Assembly (NCBI RefSeq): GCF_030295405.1
Contig: NZ_AP027080.1
Location: forward strand, 3,456,001 to 3,520,000
From: Mesoterricola silvestris
Lineage (GTDB): Bacteria > Acidobacteriota > Holophagae > Holophagales > Holophagaceae
DNA: 64,000 nt
Direction: 5' to 3'
The notes under the pieces were generated by a model that worked only from the letters and a program-made list of their open reading frames with translations, had not been told where the DNA came from and did not search any database. The translations under genes and the position numbers were made by a program. Of this stretch, positions 59,601-64,000 are shown in pieces (the first letter of the stretch is position 1; every line of letters starts with the position of its first letter).

Positions 59601-61469
59601 GAGCTCGGCGACGGTGGCCGTGGGCCGGGCGTAGATGCCCAGGGTGTCCACGCAGCGGCCCACCTCCACCAGGAGTCCGGGCTCCTCCTGGCCGAAGCCC
59701 GCCAGCACGTGGAGCACCCGCCAGGCCATGAGCCTCACGTTGGCCACCTCGTGGAAGCCCCAGGTGCGGATGAGCTTGGGGAGCCGGAGCCTACCCGCCG
59801 CATCCATTTCCCGGGCCAGCAGCTCGAAGGACTCGCAGGTGTAGAGCGCCGACAGGGGGCGGCGGTCCCCGGCCCGGGCCAGGAGCTTCTCCACCACCAG
59901 CGGCAGGGCCTCCCCGGCCAGCTTCGCGCCGGCCCTGCTGAAGAAGCGGCGCAGGAAGATGGGGACGCCGTAGAGGATCTGCTCCTCCGGGGACATGTCC
60001 TCGGCGGCCTCCTTCGGGGCCAGGTCCAGGAGATCCAGGACCGCGGCCACGTGGGGCATCACCCAGGGGCGCTCCTCCAGCGCGGCCCCCACCGGCAGGT
60101 CCTTGCGCCACTCCACCTCCCCCAGGGCGAGAAGATCGGCCATGCGGCATGCGGCCTGGTACCGGATGTCGTCGTCGGGGTGGCTGAGCAGCTCCCGGAA
60201 GAAGTCCAGGGCCAGCGCCTTCTGCTCCTCGGAAAAGGCCGGGGCGTAGTCCCCCACGATCCCCACGTAGGTGCGCAGGTCCCGCCACCCGTTGAAGCTG
60301 CGGGCCTCCTCCAGGAGCCTGCGCAGGGCCGGCAGGTCCCGCAGGCGTTCCATGACGCCGATGTTGTGGGCCGTGGCCATGATCCGCGCCGTGGACGCCA
60401 CCTGGTTCCCCGCGGCCAGGGCCGCGGTGTCCGGACGCAGGTTCCCGGCCATGAGGGCGACGATGTCCAGGTTCGGCGGAAGCCAGGGCCGGCGGCGCCT
60501 GGACACCTCGAAGCCCGGGGGGTCCAGCTCCACCCCCAGGGCCAGGGCGTAGTCCTCCATGTCCCGGAGCTTGCGGTACACCGCCTCGTACCGGAGGCGC
60601 TTGTCCTGGTCCACGTCCTCGAGCTTGCCCAGGATGGTCTCGAAGGCCTCCTTGAGGGAGATGACCTCCATGCGCCATTTCCCGTCGGGGCCCTGGATGT
60701 CCTTCACCCGGAAATCGCAGTAGATGAGCACCTGGGTTTCGATGGGCAGGCGGATGAGTTCCAGGTCCCAGCAGGAATGGTTGGTGGCGATGTGGCCCAG
60801 GCCACCCAGGTCGCGGGAGGCGTAGTACTGGTGGGTGTAGTAGTAGTGGAGCCGGGGGATGCGCTTGGCCTCGTCGCCCACGCACCCGAACTTCCCCACG
60901 TCGTGTCCGATGGCCCCGCCGTGCAGGAGGGGCAGGTCCACGGGAATGGATTTCGCCAGCTGCCTCCCGACCCAGAGGGCCAGGCCCGTGACGCCCAGCA
61001 CGTGGTCCTGGATGGAGAAGCCCCGCCAGTACTGGGCCATGGCCATGGCCACCAGGAACCCCTCCTCCTCCAGGCGCCCCAGGAGCCGCCGGTACTGGTC
61101 CCCGGAGGGCCACGGGGCCTGTTCCGCCTCCGTGAGGGGCTGGAAGGGGAGCCGCGCGGAAAGGCTGCCCGGTGCCGGAAGGTGGAGCCGCGCCGCGTCG
61201 GCCAGGGGGAAGAAGGCCTCCGCCACCCCCAGCACCCGGCCCTCCCCCGTGCCGAAGCGCTGGGGATACAGCCGCCGGCGGGCCTCGGCCTGCATGGCCT
61301 CGCGCCATGCGTCCAGGGACCCGGGGACCTCCTCCCCGGCGATCTCCAGGGCCAGCCCCAGGGCCGCGTCCAGCGGCGCCCAGTCCCGGGCGAGGGACGC
61401 GGGAGCCACGGTCCACCCGTGGCGCAAGAGGACAGCATCGAACACCCGACCCCCCCAGCTTCTGATCAA
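56676..61469 (-). CDS. Giant HD phosphohydrolase - helical repeat - NadD/PPAT-like nucleotidyltransferase fusion
   Basis: 1597 residues from a TTG; a GTG at 61445 is an alternative. N-terminal HD domain at about 150-260, with FSIQDHVLG, GGAIGHDVGKFG (HD at 189-190) and HIATNHSCWDLE. The middle (about 330-890) is all-helical, HEAT-like. A nucleotidyltransferase domain at about 905-1080 shows GTFDPFTSAH (the T/H-x-G-H site, here TSAH), HLIVGTDVL and VSSTSLREA. The last about 500 residues (LFALFGVPEEGGERL, PTLSLDLERCL, PFLDGADQVVRIQEACRK) match nothing I know. NadD and the HD protein YqeK are neighbours or fused in some bacteria, but not with such repeats and tail. No signal peptide. Confidence 0.75.
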   Translation of the reverse strand: MIRSWGGRVFDAVLLRHGWTVAPASLARDWAPLDAALGLALEIAGEEVPGSLDAWREAMQAEARRRLYPQRFGTGEGRVLGVAEAFFPLADAARLHLPAPGSLSARLPFQPLTEAEQAPWPSGDQYRRLLGRLEEEGFLVAMAMAQYWRGFSIQDHVLGVTGLALWVGRQLAKSIPVDLPLLHGGAIGHDVGKFGCVGDEAKRIPRLHYYYTHQYYASRDLGGLGHIATNHSCWDLELIRLPIETQVLIYCDFRVKDIQGPDGKWRMEVISLKEAFETILGKLEDVDQDKRLRYEAVYRKLRDMEDYALALGVELDPPGFEVSRRRRPWLPPNLDIVALMAGNLRPDTAALAAGNQVASTARIMATAHNIGVMERLRDLPALRRLLEEARSFNGWRDLRTYVGIVGDYAPAFSEEQKALALDFFRELLSHPDDDIRYQAACRMADLLALGEVEWRKDLPVGAALEERPWVMPHVAAVLDLLDLAPKEAAEDMSPEEQILYGVPIFLRRFFSRAGAKLAGEALPLVVEKLLARAGDRRPLSALYTCESFELLAREMDAAGRLRLPKLIRTWGFHEVANVRLMAWRVLHVLAGFGQEEPGLLVEVGRCVDTLGIYARPTATVAELFLLERCAALSGRTALAEQCRELRAKGRSPIREVMLRNLKGQTGWVEKKVACDFLVSLVEGSNFDSRLAGEVGFHLANLLKVSRVEGTRFHAGRCLVGLIPLLTDTQRNDLAIELLRSLQLDGEGVTRYLPRFLGPLLASLPAQELDELLDDMALDARRGAEALQQLLIQASTWLILALPRESMARILRLAGLVLGALADSRVSVAHEGYAHLALLLDWLRGSPDSRLAPILAHITKKALTLVRHLPGERARFFLAAEALSSLDKALGACPVDFPRAPRVGFLPGTFDPFTSAHGEMVHKALAHCEEVFVQVDDFSWRKHAQPRYVRDDLAWMALSTIPGAYIFPFDPPVNIANPESLRGLQRNLGRRPLHLIVGTDVLEGASAYRDPASPIWAVPHLVITREEAHSRRWEGMLEQFTAEVQVFQVGARMRAVSSTSLREAFDRRGELDPYCDPLVARTLLERRLYVNYPARKEEIFESQWKLRFSREGRGLPPGLVPLAQLEAARAATRWTGHAPRTAVLQSRETGEDLAAITWVAGTAAALPVALGDESLAGLAGGRLMGSGALVEAVGCGPRDPSLVDLDQLLSRIIGQWFGEGLLFALFGVPEEGGERLWKLLRHHGAGWLGDRAAGPSGLRWAGIELTRPLVMIHDLEQLLQHPYLGEAPVEAVILQLRRALAGFFADRVPGSGLLHIHEKEIKRQLSAWTQERLDGEGPGWVALGLGRQFSRDTIGDIPTLSLDLERCLTAQGYEAGVDPSFGSPSLERQLTTARELGRNAILLVPFLDGADQVVRIQEACRKVKIRLREIFVGATSASVNAALHMAGLPHRTGLVVPHWRGVVRESAVIPFVGGWTIRDRRSMGLSLTPSLNDCLPYHDPHPLGLGSEEALDFSRLALEQSALLFQVLEDAFRAHEGRILSLADLAAVVRHPRCPPFPRGFVPPRDCAPSEFIAQDLEALARLLPDAHKDHRAGWGKR

Positions 61470-61627
61470 TGCGTAATTCGACCCGCCAGGGCCCTCCTTG
61501 TCAAGCTTTCCCGGGCAAAGTCCGGGCCCCGGCCCCGGATTGACCGCGGGCCCGCCGCGTCAAGATCCCCTGAAAATCCCCGGCCGGGGGCGTATGATGG
61601 TCTTCCCTCCCCACCTCTGGAGTTCTG

Positions 61628-62137
61628 ATGGACGCCTTGGAAGCCCTCAACACCCGCCGCAGCATCCGCGCCTTCACGCCCAGGCCCGTGAGCCTGGACA
61701 TCGTGCGGGAGCTGATCCGCGCGGCCATGCATGCCCCCAGCGCCGGCAACGAGCAGCCCTGGCACTTCCTGATCATCACGGACCGGGAGATCCTCGACAA
61801 GATTCCCGACTTCCACCCCTACGCCGGCATGATCAGCGAATCCCCCGTCTCCGTCCTGGTCTGCGGCGACCCCCGCCAGGAGAAGCACCCCGGCATGTGG
61901 GTCCAGGACTGCGCCGCCGCCACCCAGAACCTCCTCCTGGCCGCCCACGCCAAGGGCCTGGGCGCCGTGTGGGTGGGCGTCCACCCCCGCGAGGACCGGA
62001 TAGAACCCCTGCGCAAGCTCATCGACCTGCCCGAGGTGGTGGTCCCCTTCGCCCTCATCCCCATCGGCCACCCCGCCGAATCCCCCGAATCCGAGGACCG
62101 CTACCGCCCCGAACTCATCCACCTGAACAAGTGGTAG
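61628..62137 (+). CDS. Nitroreductase-family flavoprotein
   Basis: 169 residues. FMN enzyme of the short NfsA/FRP-like group. LNTRRSIRAFTPRPVS near the start binds the FMN phosphate. HAPSAGNEQPWHFLI and the conserved GLGAVWVGVHP follow. Substrates may be nitroaromatics, quinones or flavins. Its own promoter must lie in the 158 bp after the giant fusion gene, which is divergent. It is followed by the repeat element whose first hairpin probably terminates it. Confidence 0.9.
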   Translation: MDALEALNTRRSIRAFTPRPVSLDIVRELIRAAMHAPSAGNEQPWHFLIITDREILDKIPDFHPYAGMISESPVSVLVCGDPRQEKHPGMWVQDCAAATQNLLLAAHAKGLGAVWVGVHPREDRIEPLRKLIDLPEVVVPFALIPIGHPAESPESEDRYRPELIHLNKW

Positions 62138-62154
62138 TACCTCCTCGAACCTCG

Positions 62155-62182
62155 AAAGGGCCGGCTTCGATGTCGGCCCTTT
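62155..62182 (+). terminator. Terminator hairpin of the nitroreductase gene
   Basis: Stem AAAGGGCCG/CGGCCCTTT, loop of 10 bases, followed by CGCGTTTGG. It lies 18 bp after the stop and is the left end of the composite repeat. Confidence 0.65.
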
Positions 62183-62568
62183 CGCGTTTGGGGCTTCCGG
62201 CCCTTCCGGGCTGTCCCTGCCGGGGGCTGCGCGGTTTGGGGTCCGGGTTCCTGGGGAAGGGGCCGACCCACAGGGGTTCCAACGATGGGCGCCTACCCAC
62301 CCTTAGCGCTCGCAGGCAAGCTGCGAGCGCGTAGCGCGCACGAGTTCCGGGATTGTGAACGTCGAAGTGGGGCTGGCCTCAGGACTTGGGAGCCCCACTC
62401 TCCCGAACCGCACTTCCAGATGGATCCAGGACACGCGCTCGCAGCTTGCCTGCGAGCGCGCAGGGTGGGTAGGCGCCCATTGTTGGAACTCCTGTGGGTC
62501 GGCCCCTTGCCCAGGAACCAGGACCCCAAACCGCGCAGCCCCCGGCAGGGGCTGAAGGCCAAAACGCG

Positions 62569-62596
62569 AAAGGGCCGGCATCGAAGCCGGCCCTTT
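62569..62596 (-). terminator. Terminator hairpin of the DHODH-like gene
   Basis: Perfect 11-bp stem AAAGGGCCGGC/GCCGGCCCTTT with loop ATCGAA. Read on the minus strand it follows the stop at 62613 and runs into CGCGTTTTGG. It is the mirror of the left-hand hairpin. Confidence 0.7.
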
Positions 62597-62612
62597 CCTC
62601 GGGTGGGTCCGC

Positions 62613-63605
62613 CTAGGCCTTCCAGCCCGCCAGGACGCGCATGTAGTTGGCGCGCTCGAAGGCCTGGGGGTTGGGGCACTTCATGAGGCTGAGGGAGCCC
62701 CGCATCTGCTCCAGGGATTCGTACTCGTGCTCTTCCATCCAGGCGGCGAGGCCGTCGCGGACTTCGGTTATCCGCTCGGGGCCGTGCTTGAGGGTGGCGG
62801 AGACCATCTGGATGCCCGTGGCGCCGGCCATGGTGGCCTTCACGGCGTCCTCGGCGGTGTGGACGCCGCCGGTGACGGCCATGGGCATGGAGATGTGGCT
62901 GTAGAGCAGGGCCAGCCACCGCAGGCGCATGCGCAGGGTGGCGCTGGAGGAGAGCTGCAGGGCGGGGACGACCTCCAGGTTCTCGATGTCCAGGTCGGGC
63001 TGGTAGAAGCGGTTGAAGAGCACCAGGGCGTCGGCGCCGGTGCCTTCCAGCACCTTGGCGAAGTGGGCCAGGCTGGAGAAGAAGGGGGAGAGCTTCACGG
63101 CCACGGGGATCTTCACGCTGCCCTTGACGGTGCGGACGATCTCGAGGGTGCGCTTTTCCACCATGTCGGCGGTCTCGAAGGGGTTGGTGGCCAGGTAGTA
63201 GATGTTGAGCTCCAGCGCGTCGGCGCCGGTCTGCTCCATCTTCCGGGCGTAGTCCAGCCACCCGGAGTTGGTGATGCCGTTGAGGGAGCCGATGACGGGG
63301 ACCTTCACGGCCTCCTTCACGCGCCGGAGCTGGTTCAGGTAGCTCTCGGGGCCCAGGGTCATCTCGTCGACGCTGGGGAAGTACGAGGTGGCTTCCGCGA
63401 AGGAGTTCGCGTGGCCGTCCAGGTCGTAGAGGGTGCCCGTCTCCTCCCGGGTGATCTGCTCCTCGAACAGCGAGGGCAGCGTGATCGCGGCGGCGCCCGC
63501 GTCCTCCAGCCTGCGCACGGCGTCCAGGTCCGCCCCCAGGGGGGAGGCGCCGGCCATGATGGGGTGATCCAGCTTCAAACCAAGGTAGGTGGTCTTCATG
63601 TTCAT
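62613..63605 (-). CDS. Dihydroorotate-dehydrogenase-like flavoprotein
   Basis: 330 residues from ATG 63605 (GCGAGG six bases upstream; a second ATG at 63599). TIM-barrel related to PyrD: LGLKLDHPIMAGASPLG, LEDAGAAAITLPSLFEEQ, VPVIGSLNGITNSGW and AVTGGVHTAEDA (FMN phosphate). The catalytic Ser/Cys region and length differ from true PyrD. Proteins of this type are usually encoded beside pyruvate:ferredoxin oxidoreductase, as here. A role in dihydropyrimidine or related redox with ferredoxin is possible but unproven. Confidence 0.85.
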   Translation of the reverse strand: MNMKTTYLGLKLDHPIMAGASPLGADLDAVRRLEDAGAAAITLPSLFEEQITREETGTLYDLDGHANSFAEATSYFPSVDEMTLGPESYLNQLRRVKEAVKVPVIGSLNGITNSGWLDYARKMEQTGADALELNIYYLATNPFETADMVEKRTLEIVRTVKGSVKIPVAVKLSPFFSSLAHFAKVLEGTGADALVLFNRFYQPDLDIENLEVVPALQLSSSATLRMRLRWLALLYSHISMPMAVTGGVHTAEDAVKATMAGATGIQMVSATLKHGPERITEVRDGLAAWMEEHEYESLEQMRGSLSLMKCPNPQAFERANYMRVLAGWKA

Positions 63606-63640
63606 GCCGAACCTCGCGGGAAAGAGTGCCTTAGATTAAA

Positions 63641-63700
63641 GCACCGGCCGTACGGGGCCGTCACCGGAAATCCGGGTGACGGCCGCGGTACGGCCGGTGC
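63641..63700 (-). terminator. Very long hairpin between nifJ and the DHODH-like gene
   Basis: Arms GCACCGGCCGTAC/GTACGGCCGGTGC and an inner GGCCGTCACC/GGTGACGGCC fold to about 25 bp of stem with a loop of about six bases. It lies 9 bp after the nifJ stop (63710) and is followed on the minus strand by TTTAAT. Strong terminator, or a REP-like unit. Confidence 0.75.
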
Positions 63701-63709
63701 GTCAGCGTC

Positions 63710-64000
63710 CTACTCGACCACCGTCTTGACCGGCATGGTCAGGTTGGCGAGGTTTTCGTAGGTGGCGTAGCGGTTCGTGACTTCGCGCTGGGCCATGGCG
63801 AGCAGGTGCTTGAAGTGCTCGGGGTTCTGCTGCTGGACCATGCGGAAGCGGGTCTCGTTGAGGATGTAGGTGGCCAGATCCACCTTGGGGGCGGGGCTGT
63901 CCATCTGCAGCGGGCCCTGGCCCTCGGCCACGCGCCGGGGGTCGAAGCGGAACAGCGGCCAGTGGCCGGAGTCCACGGCCAGCTTCTGCTGCTCGCAGCC
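63710..64000 (-). CDS. nifJ: Pyruvate:ferredoxin (flavodoxin) oxidoreductase, C-terminal end (partial)
   Basis: About 96 residues; the frame runs open past the window edge. SGHWPLFRFDPRRVAEGQGP and the following LQMDSPAPKVDLATYIL match the extreme C-terminal domain of single-chain PFOR, followed by the last helices (REVTNRYATYENLANL). The whole enzyme (about 1,170-1,200 residues) would convert pyruvate to acetyl-CoA, CO2 and reduced ferredoxin. Only the tail is seen, so cofactor motifs cannot be checked. Confidence 0.88.
   Translation of the reverse strand, partial: GCEQQKLAVDSGHWPLFRFDPRRVAEGQGPLQMDSPAPKVDLATYILNETRFRMVQQQNPEHFKHLLAMAQREVTNRYATYENLANLTMPVKTVVE

Larger units (their letters stand above)
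62155..62596. repeat. Composite family A inverted repeat with a terminator at each end
   Basis: Outer arms of about 165-178 bp (62155-62332 and 62434-62596) are near-identical inverted copies. Each begins with an AAAGGGCCGGC-type hairpin and ends inwards with GCGCTCGCAG(GCAAG)CTGCGAGCGC. The arms carry GACCCACAGG and GGGCGCCTACCCACCC. The 101-bp centre contains another 8-bp stem (62367-62374 with 62391-62398). It fills the gap between the convergent nitroreductase and DHODH-like genes. No protein gene. Confidence 0.85.

Overview
The window is about 64 kb of very GC-rich (roughly 70% by eye), densely coding bacterial DNA. It holds some 50 protein genes, one tRNA-Leu and no rRNA, prophage or CRISPR array. 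Gene content (several chemotaxis receptors and kinases, formate-THF ligase, a NifJ-type pyruvate:ferredoxin oxidoreductase next to a dihydroorotate-dehydrogenase-like gene, DUF2911 and DUF4382 proteins) and base composition suggest a free-living Acidobacteriota, probably class Holophagae (Geothrix/Mesoterricola-like). That assignment is inference.

Layout. 1-1812: a Fur-family regulator (5' end cut off) and a chemotaxis receptor. 2.4-5.2 kb: adenosine deaminase, a DHH phosphoesterase and GTP cyclohydrolase II. 5.2-9.7 kb (minus): a tight cluster of membrane and SirB1-like proteins and a PDZ/membrane/PP2C phosphatase. 9.7-11.1 kb: an SDR reductase coupled to queE. 11.4-16 kb: small secreted or membrane proteins, DUF2911, pcm, a 2-hydroxyacid dehydrogenase and lipA. 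16.1-20.6 kb: scpA heads an overlapping operon ending in a soluble PAS kinase and an NtrC-type sigma-54 activator. 34-51 kb: uvrC, yraN, tsaD, gatC, a giant hybrid kinase, anmK, a transglutaminase, fhs, a histidine phosphatase and pcrA/uvrD. 51-64 kb: tRNA-Leu, a DUF4382 lipoprotein, an LDH-like protein, gdhA, a 1,597-residue HD/nucleotidyltransferase fusion, a nitroreductase, the DHODH-like gene and the 3' end of nifJ.

The most coherent unusual region is 17.8-33.5 kb. Immediately after the NtrC-type regulator gene lies a pair of palindromes about 22 bp apart, and a sigma-54 -24/-12 element follows about 83 bp downstream. The same arrangement, with near-identical sites and spacing, recurs before the porin gene at 24.3 kb. 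The genes behind these two promoters encode a secreted CYTH-like protein, a secreted family I pyrophosphatase, adenylate kinase, an OprO/OprP-type porin, a CYTH triphosphatase, an SLC13/DASS anion carrier, two MgtC/DUF4010 membrane proteins flanking another CYTH-like protein, and a chemoreceptor. I infer a sigma-54-controlled system that takes up, hydrolyses and senses pyrophosphate, tripolyphosphate or related phosphoanions.

Six long inverted-repeat elements of two families punctuate the intergenic spaces. Four lie between convergent genes, and every other convergent pair overlaps or nearly abuts. They look like REPIN-type elements, some doubling as transcription terminators. One IS5-type transposase remnant accompanies the element at 33.5-34.3 kb.
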